From DAIDJD01 sp035485275 (GTDB lineage: Bacteria > Oederibacteriota > JAJYGY01 > DAIDJD01): a DNA stretch of 64,000 bases. The position numbers and the translations under genes were made by a program. The stretch covers positions 1 through 64,000 of the forward strand of contig DATHOE010000002.1 of assembly GCA_035485275.1 (NCBI GenBank), read 5' to 3'. The stretch's first letter is position 1. The number at the start of each line of letters is the position of its first letter. Below are positions 1 to 7,315 of the stretch, piece after piece. The notes below the pieces were generated by a model. The model had not been told where the DNA came from and searched no databases. It saw only the letters and a program-made list of their open reading frames with translations.

Positions 1-68
1 GACGGTGAGGTTGTATAAGAGGCGGCGGGGGGAGTTGGGGGTGTAGTTTGGGTCTTGGTGTTTGTTAC
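1..68. other. G/T-skewed sequence at the window start
   Basis: These bases are dominated by G and T on the given strand, with only about five C, unlike everything after position 70. No open reading frame or known element is visible. The skew could be real non-coding sequence, but a low-quality assembly end is at least as likely. Confidence 0.35.
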
Positions 69-75
69 ATGGCAC

Positions 76-223
76 GCCCGGCCCAGAGGTCCGGGCTATA
101 AACAGTCCATCTATCCGTTCCACCCTGGCCTGAAAACGGGCGCTTTCGCAGAGCTCCAGCGTCCGTTTTCAGGCGAATCGCTTCGCGATTCCAAAAACGC
201 GCGGCCAGTGGCCGCACGTTTTT
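76..223. repeat. Array of four consecutive hairpins downstream of the tRNA genes
   Basis: Four inverted repeats follow one another. Arms 76-81/91-96 give GCCCGG/CCGGGC. Arms 129-144/158-173 form 16 pairs with one G-T wobble. Arms 175-181/185-191 form seven perfect pairs around TTC. Arms 193-206/210-223 form 13 pairs with one C/A mismatch around AGT. Together with the terminator stem at 224-272 they fill nearly all of the gene-free 270 bases. No gene is seen here. The role is unknown; a structured read-through RNA, REP-like elements or an old insertion next to the tRNA are possible. Confidence 0.7.
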
Positions 224-270
224 CAAACGCAAAAAAGGCCTGATCCAGAGGATCAGGCCTTTTTTGCGTT

Positions 271-272
<2 letters not shown>
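224..272 (-). terminator. Strong intrinsic terminator of the tRNA operon
   Basis: A perfect 23-bp inverted repeat (224-246 with 250-272) surrounds a 3-nt loop. Its core is GGCCTGATCC/GGATCAGGCC, flanked by A6 and T6. Reading leftward, it begins at the CCA end of the initiator tRNA and ends in a T-run. Because both flanks carry A/T runs it could stop transcription from either side. Confidence 0.9.
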
Positions 273-345
<73 letters not shown>

Positions 346-409
346 TCAGGGTGTCTTGCCGGCTTCGTCGCGGAGTGATCGCGAATCGTGCCTTCTTGGT
401 GCCTTGATG

Positions 410-498
410 TGGTGCCGAGGACCGGAATTGAACCGGTACGGGACTTTCGTCCCAGCGGATTTTAAGTCCGCTGCGTCTGCCAATTTCGCCACCCCGGC
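410..498 (-). tRNA. tRNA-Leu (UAA)
   Basis: The reverse strand forms a class II tRNA with a long variable arm (GGGAC-GAAA-GTCCC), a GCCGGGG/CCTCGGC acceptor stem and a TTAAAA-type anticodon loop reading UAA. The discriminator is A and CCA is encoded. It is the first gene of a two-tRNA unit ending with the initiator tRNA. Confidence 0.96.
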
Positions 499-527
499 GT
501 GGTCCCTGGGGCGTCGAAAGGGAAGTG

Positions 528-556
528 ACTGTATACGCCCCGTTTACGGCTGTCAA
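528..556 (-). promoter_or_regulatory. Sigma70-type promoter for the tRNA-Leu/fMet operon
   Basis: On the minus strand a perfect TTGACA (551-556) is followed after 17 bases by TACAGT (528-533), about 30 bases before the 5' end of tRNA-Leu. The -35 box overlaps the stop codon of the upstream minus-strand gene, so the tRNAs can be transcribed independently of it. Confidence 0.75.
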
Positions 557-1056
557 TCCCCTAACAAATCATTTAAAGCCTCGCCCAACAGCGGGTTGCT
601 GCTGGACATGCTGCTGGCGTGCACGTTGGCCTTACGGAGCCGCGCCGACAGGATGTAGATCATGGCGTGCATCATGTTGAAGGCAATGTCCGGGTTGGCC
701 TTGAGGAACTCGAAGAGGCGGGCCCGGGGGATGAGCAGCACGCTGCTGTCCTCGGCCGCCATGATGGTGGCGCTGGCGGGCTGGCCGTCGAAGACGCCCA
801 TCTCGCCGAAGATGCTGCCGGAGCCCAGCAGGGCGATCTCCTTGGGCTGGCCGTCGTCCCCGTCCTTGAAGACCTTGACCTTGCCGGCCAGGATGATGCT
901 CAGGGTGTCGGCGTCCCCGCCTTCCCGCAGCAGGGCGCTGCCCGCCTCCACGGTCTCGCGGCGGGCGATGCCCAGCAGTTTGCGGAACGACTCCGGCGAC
1001 AGCGCGTCGAAGAGGTTCATTTCAGGATGGAAGTCGGCCAGATGGATGGATTGCAT
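553..1056 (-). CDS. Stand-alone cyclic-nucleotide-binding domain protein
   Basis: The 167-residue product is essentially one CRP-type cNMP-binding beta-barrel (about residues 15-130). It shows the family pattern with GSIFGEMGVFDGQPASA, the phosphate-binding-cassette region that normally contacts cAMP or cGMP. The usual C-terminal winged helix is absent; the last 30 residues (RLRKANVHASS and a polar tail) resemble only the dimer helix. It is probably a cytoplasmic cyclic-nucleotide or ligand sensor acting on a partner. The second serine/arginine position of the cassette (SAT) does not prove nucleotide binding. A TATAAT box sits 8 bases before the ATG, so the mRNA may be leaderless. Confidence 0.8.
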   Translation of the reverse strand: MQSIHLADFHPEMNLFDALSPESFRKLLGIARRETVEAGSALLREGGDADTLSIILAGKVKVFKDGDDGQPKEIALLGSGSIFGEMGVFDGQPASATIMAAEDSSVLLIPRARLFEFLKANPDIAFNMMHAMIYILSARLRKANVHASSMSSSNPLLGEALNDLLGD

Positions 1057-1064
1057 AGTTGGGA

Positions 1065-1070
1065 ATTATA
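1065..1070 (-). promoter_or_regulatory. -10 box for the cNMP-binding gene
   Basis: TATAAT on the minus strand ends only 8 bases before the ATG at 1056. No good -35 is visible 17 bases upstream (CTTCCT). Initiation at the normal distance would give a leader of 0-3 bases. Confidence 0.5.
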
Positions 1071-1107
1071 CAGGAAACGGCCCTGGGAGGAAGCCCGGCC
1101 TAGACTG

Positions 1108-1136
1108 TTGCGCGGCCTGGGCCTCGGCTTTATAGT
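1108..1136 (+). promoter_or_regulatory. Sigma70-type promoter for the GNAT gene
   Basis: TTGCGC (1108-1113), a 17-base spacer and TATAGT (1131-1136) predict a start near 1143, 14 bases before the ATG at 1157. The same TTGCGC -35 form recurs upstream of bioB at 4600. Confidence 0.6.
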
Positions 1137-1156
1137 GATGGCCTTTCCGGAGCGGC

Positions 1157-1972
1157 ATGGAAATCCGCAATCCCGACAAGACCCATCTGCCGCAGGTGCT
1201 GGCGCTGATCGACCGCTGCTTCCCGGGGCGCTGGAGCGCCGCCGAGGTGGCCGGCCGGGTCTTCTTTGACCAGGACTACGACCCCAACCACGTGTGGATG
1301 GCCCGGGAACAGGGCCAGGTCTTGGGTTTCCTGCACAGCGTCCAACGCGGGGCCAAGGCTTGGGTCAAGCTGCTGGTGGTGGAGCCCCAGGCCCGCCGCC
1401 GCGGCATCGCCCGGGACCTGCTCAGCCGGGCCGAGTTCAGGCTGGCCGGCGAGGGCGTGAAGGACCTGCGGGTGGAGAGCACCCCGCCCCTGGAGTTCCT
1501 GCCCGGCCCCGAGCCCGGCAGCGACGGCGAGGCCCTTTTCAAGGCCTGCGGCTACGAGCCCGGGGAGGCCGACCAGGCCGACTATCTGCCGGTCCTGCAA
1601 CGCCCGGCCGCGGAGCCCCTGTCCGAAGGGCTGCGCGCGGAGGCCTTGGCCTTCGCCCGGGCCCATTGCGGCGACCATTTCGGCTGGGCCGAGGAGGCCC
1701 TGGCCTGCCGTCCGGCCCAGGCCGTCTTCCATCCCGGCGCCGGCCTCTGCCTGGCGGCCCCCGGCGACAGCCTGGGCCCGCTGTGGAAGCTGGACGACGT
1801 GGACCCGGAGCGGATGCGCGCCCTGGCGGGCGAGGCCTGGGCCCTGGCCGGCAGCGCGCCGCCCCGGCACCCCCTGGGCCTGCGGCTGTGGCGGGTGCCC
1901 GGTTCCGGCCCTTTGCCGGCCGGCCTGATCCGGTCCCAGGACTATGTGCCCTTCCGCAAGGCTTTGACCTAA
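1157..1972 (+). CDS. GNAT family N-acetyltransferase
   Basis: The 271-residue protein has an N-terminal GNAT domain (about residues 1-135). The acetyl-CoA pyrophosphate-binding motif appears as VVEPQARRRGIARDLL (Q/RxxGxG/A type), preceded by the beta-4 strand KLLVV. It should transfer an acetyl group from acetyl-CoA to an amine, but the substrate cannot be read from sequence. The C-terminal half (from about residue 140) is not recognisable; it is long for a single GNAT and could be a degenerate second GNAT fold. GGAG lies 4 bases before the ATG. It precedes the aminotransferase gene by 40 bases and may share its transcript. Confidence 0.75.
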   Translation: MEIRNPDKTHLPQVLALIDRCFPGRWSAAEVAGRVFFDQDYDPNHVWMAREQGQVLGFLHSVQRGAKAWVKLLVVEPQARRRGIARDLLSRAEFRLAGEGVKDLRVESTPPLEFLPGPEPGSDGEALFKACGYEPGEADQADYLPVLQRPAAEPLSEGLRAEALAFARAHCGDHFGWAEEALACRPAQAVFHPGAGLCLAAPGDSLGPLWKLDDVDPERMRALAGEAWALAGSAPPRHPLGLRLWRVPGSGPLPAGLIRSQDYVPFRKALT

Positions 1973-2012
1973 CCCAACCGCACCGAACCATCGCAACCGG
2001 AGATCGACTGTC

Positions 2013-3233
2013 ATGATCAAGCTTTCACGCAAGGCGGCTGGGATCCAGCCCTCCCCGACCCTGGCCATCACCGCCAAGGCCAAGAAACTGAAGTCCGAAG
2101 GCAAGGATGTGGTCGGCTTCGGCGCGGGCGAGCCCGACTTTGACACGCCCCAGGCCATCAAGGACGCGGCCATCGACGCCTTGAACAAGGGCTTCACCAA
2201 ATACACGGCCTCCGCCGGCATCGACGAGCTGCGCAAGGCCATCGCCGACAAGCTGCAGAAGGACAACAACATCACCGTCGCCCCCGGCCAGGTGGTGGTG
2301 AGCAACGGGGCCAAGCACAGCCTGCAGAACGCCTTTTACGCCCTGCTGAACGAGGGCGACGAGGTGATCATCCCCTCCCCGTACTGGGTCAGCTACCCGG
2401 AGATGGTGAAGCTGGCCGGCGGCGTGCCCGTGGTGGTGGCCACCCTGGAGGAGAACGATTTCCGCCTCGCCCCCAAGGTGCTGGAGCGCATGATCAGCCC
2501 GCGCACCCGCGTGCTGGTGCTGTGCAGCCCCAGCAACCCCACCGGCAGCATGTACCACGAGGACCATCTGAGGGCCCTGCTGGAAGTGGTGGTGAAGAAG
2601 GACCTGGTGGTGATCGCCGACGAGATCTACGAGAAGCTCATCTACGGCGCCGCCAAGCACGTGAGCTTCGCCTCGCTGTCGGCCGAGGCCCTGGCCCGCA
2701 CCATCACCGTCAACGGCTTCTCCAAGGCCTACAGCATGACCGGCTGGCGCCTGGGCTACGCCGCCGGCCCGGCCGAGGTGATGAAGGCCATCGACAACCT
2801 GCAGAGCCACGCCGCCAGCAACCCCGTCAGCTTCGCCCAAAAGGGCGCCGTGGCCGCCCTCACCGGGGACCAGGGCGCCGTGGAGGCCATGCGCGCCGAG
2901 TTCCTCAAGCGCCGCGACGTGATGGTGCACGCCCTGCGGGCCATCCCTGGGGTGACCTGCGTGGAGCCCGAGGGCGCCTTTTACGCCTTCCCCAACATGA
3001 GCGCCTACTTCGGCATGGAGATCAACGGCCGGCTGCTGAAGGACAGCACCGACTTCGCCGCGGCCCTGCTGGACGAGGACCTGGTGGCCGTGGTGCCCGG
3101 GGCCGACTTCGGGGCCCCGGACCACATCCGCCTGAGCTACGCCACGGACATGGGCAGCATCGTCAAGGGCCTGGAGCGGATCACCGCCTTCTGCGCCAAG
3201 CTCAAGGCCGTCCCCGCCCCGGCCGAGGCCTGA
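2013..3233 (+). CDS. aspC: Aspartate aminotransferase (class I, PLP-dependent)
   Basis: This 406-residue fold-type I aminotransferase interconverts aspartate and 2-oxoglutarate with oxaloacetate and glutamate. It resembles the Ib subgroup. Visible motifs are GAGEPDFDTP near the N terminus, PSPYWVSYPEM (PLP ring stacking), CSPSNPTG, the conserved ADEIYEKL, the PLP lysine in NGFSKAYSMTGWRLGY, and the C-terminal carboxylate-binding Arg in IRLSYA. Length is normal. GGAG lies about 9 bases before the ATG. A role as aromatic or prephenate aminotransferase cannot be excluded in this lineage. Confidence 0.9.
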   Translation: MIKLSRKAAGIQPSPTLAITAKAKKLKSEGKDVVGFGAGEPDFDTPQAIKDAAIDALNKGFTKYTASAGIDELRKAIADKLQKDNNITVAPGQVVVSNGAKHSLQNAFYALLNEGDEVIIPSPYWVSYPEMVKLAGGVPVVVATLEENDFRLAPKVLERMISPRTRVLVLCSPSNPTGSMYHEDHLRALLEVVVKKDLVVIADEIYEKLIYGAAKHVSFASLSAEALARTITVNGFSKAYSMTGWRLGYAAGPAEVMKAIDNLQSHAASNPVSFAQKGAVAALTGDQGAVEAMRAEFLKRRDVMVHALRAIPGVTCVEPEGAFYAFPNMSAYFGMEINGRLLKDSTDFAAALLDEDLVAVVPGADFGAPDHIRLSYATDMGSIVKGLERITAFCAKLKAVPAPAEA

Positions 3234-3240
3234 GGCGGGC

Positions 3241-3846
3241 TTGGCCGGGCGCACCGAGCGGGAAAAGGTCGAGCGCCGGTTCCTGCAGGAGAAGTACCTC
3301 AACAGCGCCCGCTCCAAGCCGGGCCCCCTGGGGCTGAGGCTGGTGCTGGACCACCTGAAGCCCAGCTTCAACGTGGGCAAGATCTTCCGCAGCGCCGACG
3401 CCATGGGCGCCCGCGAGGTCCTGCTGGTGGGGGTGCCGTTCTTCGACCCCTCCAGCTCGGTGGGAAGCTTCCGCCACGTGCCGGCCCGCTTCTTCCAATC
3501 CTTCGGCGAGGCCCATGCCGCGCTCAAGGCCGAGGGCGTAGCCATCTACAACCTGGAGCCGGAGGCGGCGCAGGCCCTGCCGGGCGCCGACCTGCCCTGG
3601 GACTGCGCCCTGGTGCTGGGCAACGAGGGCGTGGGCCAGAGCTTCAGCCGGGCCAGTTTCCCGGACGTGGGCGCGCTGCGGATCCCCCAATGGGGAAGGG
3701 CCCAGAGCCTCAACGTGAGCGTGGCCGCCACGCTCGGCATGTACGAGTACTGCCGCCGCTGGGGCAAGGACCCCGGCCCCGGCGCGCAGAACGACCGCAT
3801 CCGGGACAAGCACGGCGTCCCCGGGGGCGATGGAACGGCGTTTTGA
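3241..3846 (+). CDS. SpoU/TrmH-family RNA 2'-O-methyltransferase
   Basis: The 201-residue SPOUT enzyme should transfer a methyl group from SAM to a ribose 2'-OH of tRNA or rRNA. All three SPOUT motifs are present: NVGKIFRSADAMGA (motif 1), LVLGNEGVGQ (motif 2) and a motif 3 of the type IPQWGRAQSLNVSVAA that forms the trefoil knot. It starts at TTG 3241, seven bases after the aspC stop, with GAGG correctly spaced. There is no long N-terminal RNA-binding extension, so the target cannot be assigned. The tail after about residue 175 is poorly conserved in character. Confidence 0.85.
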   Translation: MAGRTEREKVERRFLQEKYLNSARSKPGPLGLRLVLDHLKPSFNVGKIFRSADAMGAREVLLVGVPFFDPSSSVGSFRHVPARFFQSFGEAHAALKAEGVAIYNLEPEAAQALPGADLPWDCALVLGNEGVGQSFSRASFPDVGALRIPQWGRAQSLNVSVAATLGMYEYCRRWGKDPGPGAQNDRIRDKHGVPGGDGTAF

Positions 3847-3868
3847 TCACCAGTCCTGGAGGAAACAA

Positions 3869-4579
3869 ATGCGCAAGACTTTCAGCATCCTGACCGTGGC
3901 GGCGTTGGCGGCCGCGGGCCTGTGGGCCGAGGCCGATTCCGGCGTGACCGCCGACGACGCCTGGCACATGCTGGCCGCGGGCAACGAACGCTTCGCCCGC
4001 GAGCTGGCCGTGCACCCGCACGTCGATGGGGAGCGCCAGCGCGTGCTGAGCCACAAGCAGGAGCCTTTCGCGGCCGTGCTGGCCTGCACCGACAGCCGGG
4101 TGGCCCCGGAGATCATCTTCGACCAGGGACTGGGCGACCTGCTGGTGCTGCGCAGCCCGGCCGAGCTGGTGAAGGACGACGCCCAAGTGGGCGCCCTGGA
4201 GAACGCCGTGAGCGAGTCCGGGGTGCACCTGATCGTGGTGCTGGGCCACAGCCATTGCGACGAACTGAGGGACGCGGTGAGGAACGCCGGCAAGGACGGC
4301 GCCCAGGGCGCGCTGGCCGCGGACTTGAAGCCCGCCCTGGACGAGGCCGGCGACCGCGTGGGCGGCCTGTCCGGCTCGGACCTGGCCAGGGAGGCCATCG
4401 AAAAGAACGTGCTCTACCAGATGAAGCAGATCCTGCTGCAGAGCCCCCTGATCCGTTCGAAAGTGGAGGACGGTTCCGTCAAGCTCATCGGCGGGGTCTA
4501 CCAGTTGGAGAACAGCCGGGTGCAGTGGCTGGGCGAGCACCCCAGCGAAAAGGCCATTGAAGAAGGAAAACGCCCCTAA
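3869..4579 (+). CDS. Exported beta-class carbonic anhydrase
   Basis: A 236-residue product begins with a clear signal peptide (MRKTF, hydrophobic core, then ..LWAEA). The mature part is a beta-carbonic anhydrase converting CO2 and water to bicarbonate. The zinc site is recognisable as CTDSRV (Cys, Asp, Arg) and GHSHC (His-x-x-Cys). The normally invariant RNAGN segment is replaced by LRSPAEL, and the usual GHTGCGA reads GHSHCDE, so activity is uncertain. The ATG at 3869 was chosen because GGAGG lies 7 bases upstream and the signal peptide follows directly. An in-frame ATG at 3830 would bury the signal peptide and overlap the previous gene. Confidence 0.85.
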   Translation: MRKTFSILTVAALAAAGLWAEADSGVTADDAWHMLAAGNERFARELAVHPHVDGERQRVLSHKQEPFAAVLACTDSRVAPEIIFDQGLGDLLVLRSPAELVKDDAQVGALENAVSESGVHLIVVLGHSHCDELRDAVRNAGKDGAQGALAADLKPALDEAGDRVGGLSGSDLAREAIEKNVLYQMKQILLQSPLIRSKVEDGSVKLIGGVYQLENSRVQWLGEHPSEKAIEEGKRP

Positions 4580-4599
4580 ATACCGGGGGATGCGGAGGC

Positions 4600-4628
4600 T
4601 TGCGCTCCGGCCCCGGGCTTCCTAAAAT
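4600..4628 (+). promoter_or_regulatory. Sigma70-type promoter for bioB
   Basis: TTGCGC (4600-4605), a 17-base spacer and TAAAAT (4623-4628) are followed by a predicted start near 4635. The following hairpin (4637-4656) would therefore form at the extreme 5' end of the bioB message. Confidence 0.6.
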
Positions 4629-4636
4629 AACGCTTT

Positions 4637-4662
4637 GGCCCACCCAAGGGTGGGCCTTTGCT
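4637..4662 (+). terminator. Hairpin between carbonic anhydrase and bioB
   Basis: GGCCCACCC (4637-4645) and GGGTGGGCC (4648-4656) form a perfect 9-bp stem with a 2-base AA spacer (in practice a slightly wider loop), followed by TTTGCTTT. It reads as an intrinsic terminator for the carbonic anhydrase transcript. It also lies downstream of the putative bioB promoter. Confidence 0.7.
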
Positions 4663-4675
4663 TTACTGGTGTTTC

Positions 4676-5608
4676 ATGACCCGAGACGAGATCAGCCAAC
4701 TCTTTGATTTGCCGTTCTTTGCACTTTTGCACCGCGCCCATGGCGTGCATCAAGCGCAGTTCCCGGCGGGGGAGGTGCAGCTTTCAACCTTGCTGTCGAT
4801 CAAGACAGGCAACTGCACCGAGGATTGCGGCTACTGCGCCCAGAGCTCCCGTTACGAGACCGCGGTGGAGGCCGAGCCGCTGATGCGGACCGCGGAAGTG
4901 CTGGACACCGCCCGCAAGGCCGCCGAGGCCGGCGCCACCCGCTTCTGCATGGGCGCGGCCTGGCGTGAGCTGGCGGACAAGGACCTGGGCGCGGTGTCGG
5001 AGATGGTGCGCGGGGTCAAGGCCCTGGGCCTGGAGACCTGCATGACGCTGGGCATGATGGATTCCGGGCAGGCCTGCAGGCTGAAAGAGGCGGGCCTGGA
5101 CTACTACAACCACAACCTCGACACCAGCCGGGAGTACTACCCCCAGGTGGTGGGCACCCGCACCTACGACGACCGCGTCGACACCCTGAAGGCCGTGCGC
5201 GGGGCCGGCATCAAGGTCTGCAGCGGCGGCATCCTGGGAATGGGCGAGAGCCGCGCCGACCGCGTGGGCCTGCTGCACGAGCTCAGCCTCCTGCCGGGCA
5301 GCCCCGAGAGCGTGCCCATCAACCGCCTGGTGCCCATCCCCGGCACGCCCCTGGCCGCGGCCAAGCCGCTGGTGGACGATTTCGAGTTCGTGCGCACCAT
5401 CGCCGCGGCGCGCATCCTCTTCCCCCGGGCCCACGTGCGGCTGTCTGCCGGGCGCGAGGGCATGGACGACAGCCTGCAGGCCCTGTGCCTCTACGCCGGC
5501 GCCAACAGCATCTTCTACGGCGAGCGCCTGCTGACCACCGGCAACCCGCAGGTGGAGCACGATCTCGGCCTTCTGAAGCGCCTCGACCTCAAGCCCGAGG
5601 CGGCCTAG
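4676..5608 (+). CDS. bioB: Biotin synthase
   Basis: This radical-SAM enzyme inserts sulfur into dethiobiotin in the last step of biotin synthesis. The SAM-cluster motif is visible as CTEDCGYCAQ (CxxxCxxC), followed by YNHNLDTS and the second-cluster cysteine and arginine regions typical of BioB (CSGGILGMGE, RLSAGRE). Length from ATG 4676 is 310 residues, normal for the family. An in-frame TTG at 4658 lies inside the upstream hairpin and is less likely. No strong Shine-Dalgarno is seen before 4676. No other bio gene lies in the window, so biotin synthesis is scattered in this genome. Confidence 0.95.
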   Translation: MTRDEISQLFDLPFFALLHRAHGVHQAQFPAGEVQLSTLLSIKTGNCTEDCGYCAQSSRYETAVEAEPLMRTAEVLDTARKAAEAGATRFCMGAAWRELADKDLGAVSEMVRGVKALGLETCMTLGMMDSGQACRLKEAGLDYYNHNLDTSREYYPQVVGTRTYDDRVDTLKAVRGAGIKVCSGGILGMGESRADRVGLLHELSLLPGSPESVPINRLVPIPGTPLAAAKPLVDDFEFVRTIAAARILFPRAHVRLSAGREGMDDSLQALCLYAGANSIFYGERLLTTGNPQVEHDLGLLKRLDLKPEAA

Positions 5609-5623
5609 GCCCCGGGCGCGATT

Positions 5624-5737
5624 CCTTCTCCGGTAGGTTCCGGAGAAGGTGAAGACACGGTAAAAACCCCCGGTTTTTCCGTGGAAGGGGGGCCCCCGCG
5701 AGGGAGGCCCTGTGGAGCGCGGATATCCAGGACGCGC
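5624..5737 (+). promoter_or_regulatory. Structured leader upstream of threonine synthase
   Basis: The 164-base gap between bioB and thrC holds three clear stems. Arms 5624-5633/5640-5649 give 10 perfect pairs (CCTTCTCCGG). Arms 5656-5668/5672-5683 give 12 pairs with one bulged T. Arms 5717-5721/5733-5737 give GCGCG/CGCGC. None is followed by a proper U-run, so the first is a poor bioB terminator. The series suggests an RNA control element for the thrC cluster, but I do not recognise any known riboswitch consensus. Confidence 0.5.
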
Positions 5738-5772
5738 CCCGAATAAATCCTTCTGGTTTTTGGAGCGTGACC

Positions 5773-7011
5773 ATGTCGGTGTACTGCAAGGCGCTGCAAT
5801 GCCGCGAATGCGGCAAGGAATACCCCCTGGAAGCCCGCTACGTCTGCGAATTTTGTTTCGGGCCGCTCGAAGTGGCCTACGACTACGAGAAGATCAAGAA
5901 GCACATCACCCGCGAGAAGATCGAAGCCCGGCCCCTGACGATGTGGCGCTACAAGGAGTTCCTGCCGGCCAACGGCGACGACCCGGTGAGCCTCCAGGAG
6001 GGCTACACGCCCCTGCTGCGGGCGCGCAACCTCGGCGCCCTGCTGGGCCTGAAGGAGCTCTGGCTCAAGAACGACTGCGCCAACCCGACCCACAGCTTCA
6101 AGGACCGCGTGGTCAGCGTGGCCGTGACCAAGGCGGTGGAGCTGGGCTTCAAGACCGTCAGCTGCGCCAGCACCGGCAACCTGGCCAACGCGGTGTCGGC
6201 CTACGGCGCCCGCGCCGGCATGGTGCGTTACGTCTTCATCCCCGCCAACCTCGAGGCGGGCAAGGTGGTGGCCAGCAACGTCTACCAGCCGCACCTGGTG
6301 AAGGTGGAGGGCAACTACGACGAGGTGAACCGGCTCTGCTCCGAGATCGCCGGCAAGCACCGCTGGGCCTTCGTCAACATCAACGTGCGCCCCTACTACG
6401 CCGAGGGCAGCAAGACCTTGGGCTTCGAGGTGGTGGAGCAGATGGGCTGGAAGGCGCCCGACCACGTGGTGGTGCCCATGGCCAGCGGCAGCCTGCTGAC
6501 CAAGATCTACAAGGCCCTGGGCGAGTTCCACAAGACCGGCCTCATCGGGGAGCCGCACACCCGCGTCAGCGGGGCCCAGGCCAACGGCTGCTCGCCGATC
6601 AGCACGGCCTTCCTGGAGGGCTCGGACACCTTCAGGCCTGTGAAGCCCAACACCATCGCCAAGAGCCTGGCCATCGGCAACCCGGCGGACGGCTACTACG
6701 CCCTGCAGGCCATCAAGGCCTCCGGCGGCGCGGCGGAGCGGGCCAGCGACGAGGAGATCATCGAGGGCATCAAGCTGCTGGCCTCCACCGAGGGCATCTT
6801 CGCGGAGACCGCGGGCGGCGTGACCATCGCCTGCCTGAAGAAGCTGGTGCAGTCGGGCAAGATCCGCCCCGACGAGAAGACCGTGGCCTACATCACGGGA
6901 ACGGGCCTCAAGACCCAGGAAGCCCTGCACGGGCACCTGGAGGAACCCCGGGTGATCAAGCCCAACCTGGCCGCGTTCGAGGCCAGCCAGAAGACCCTAG
7001 CCCTCACCTAA
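5773..7011 (+). CDS. thrC: Threonine synthase (PLP-dependent)
   Basis: A 412-residue fold-type II PLP enzyme, expected to convert O-phosphohomoserine to threonine. An N-terminal zinc-ribbon-like segment (CRECGKEY ... CEFCF, residues about 8-30) is followed by the beta-replacement domain with the PLP lysine in THSFKDRVV and the phosphate-binding STGNLANAVSAYG loop. The ATG at 5773 is preferred; an in-frame GTG at 5767 is possible. Two small genes for a sulfur carrier and a NIL protein follow at once. That raises the alternative that this enzyme, or a complex with them, inserts sulfur into an activated homoserine. The sequence itself looks like normal threonine synthase. Confidence 0.88.
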   Translation: MSVYCKALQCRECGKEYPLEARYVCEFCFGPLEVAYDYEKIKKHITREKIEARPLTMWRYKEFLPANGDDPVSLQEGYTPLLRARNLGALLGLKELWLKNDCANPTHSFKDRVVSVAVTKAVELGFKTVSCASTGNLANAVSAYGARAGMVRYVFIPANLEAGKVVASNVYQPHLVKVEGNYDEVNRLCSEIAGKHRWAFVNINVRPYYAEGSKTLGFEVVEQMGWKAPDHVVVPMASGSLLTKIYKALGEFHKTGLIGEPHTRVSGAQANGCSPISTAFLEGSDTFRPVKPNTIAKSLAIGNPADGYYALQAIKASGGAAERASDEEIIEGIKLLASTEGIFAETAGGVTIACLKKLVQSGKIRPDEKTVAYITGTGLKTQEALHGHLEEPRVIKPNLAAFEASQKTLALT

Positions 7012-7035
7012 CCTTTTTAGGATCCAGGAGACGCC

Positions 7036-7314
7036 ATGCCCGTAAAAGTCCTCATCCCGACTCCCCTGCGCAACCTCACCGCCAACGCCGCCGAGGTGCT
7101 CCTCGACGCCGCCACCGTGGGGGCCATGATCGAGGGCCTGGAGGCCAAGCACCCCGGCCTCAAGGAACGCCTCTGCGACAACACCGGCAAGCTGCGCCGT
7201 TTCGTCAACGTGTACCTCAACGAGGAGGACATCCGCTTCCTCCAGGGCGAGGCCACGGCCCTGAAGGACGGCGACGAGGTGTCCATCGTCCCGGCCATCG
7301 CCGGCGGCTGCTGA
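7036..7314 (+). CDS. MoaD/ThiS-like sulfur carrier ending in GG-Cys
   Basis: The 92-residue product has the ubiquitin-like beta-grasp pattern of MoaD/ThiS/CysO proteins, ending in DGDEVSIVPAIAGGC. Such carriers are adenylated and thiocarboxylated on a C-terminal Gly-Gly and donate sulfur in cofactor, cysteine or methionine synthesis. Here one residue (Cys) follows the GG pair, so activation would need trimming by a JAMM/JAB-type protease, as reported for HcyS-type carriers; no such protease or E1-like enzyme is in the window. It lies 24 bases after thrC and one base before the NIL gene, suggesting a shared operon and role. Confidence 0.8.
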   Translation: MPVKVLIPTPLRNLTANAAEVLLDAATVGAMIEGLEAKHPGLKERLCDNTGKLRRFVNVYLNEEDIRFLQGEATALKDGDEVSIVPAIAGGC

Positions 7315-7315
7315 C

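Noticed and set aside
3830..3868. Earlier ATG for the carbonic anhydrase
   Set aside because: It lacks a ribosome site, overlaps the previous gene and hides the signal peptide.
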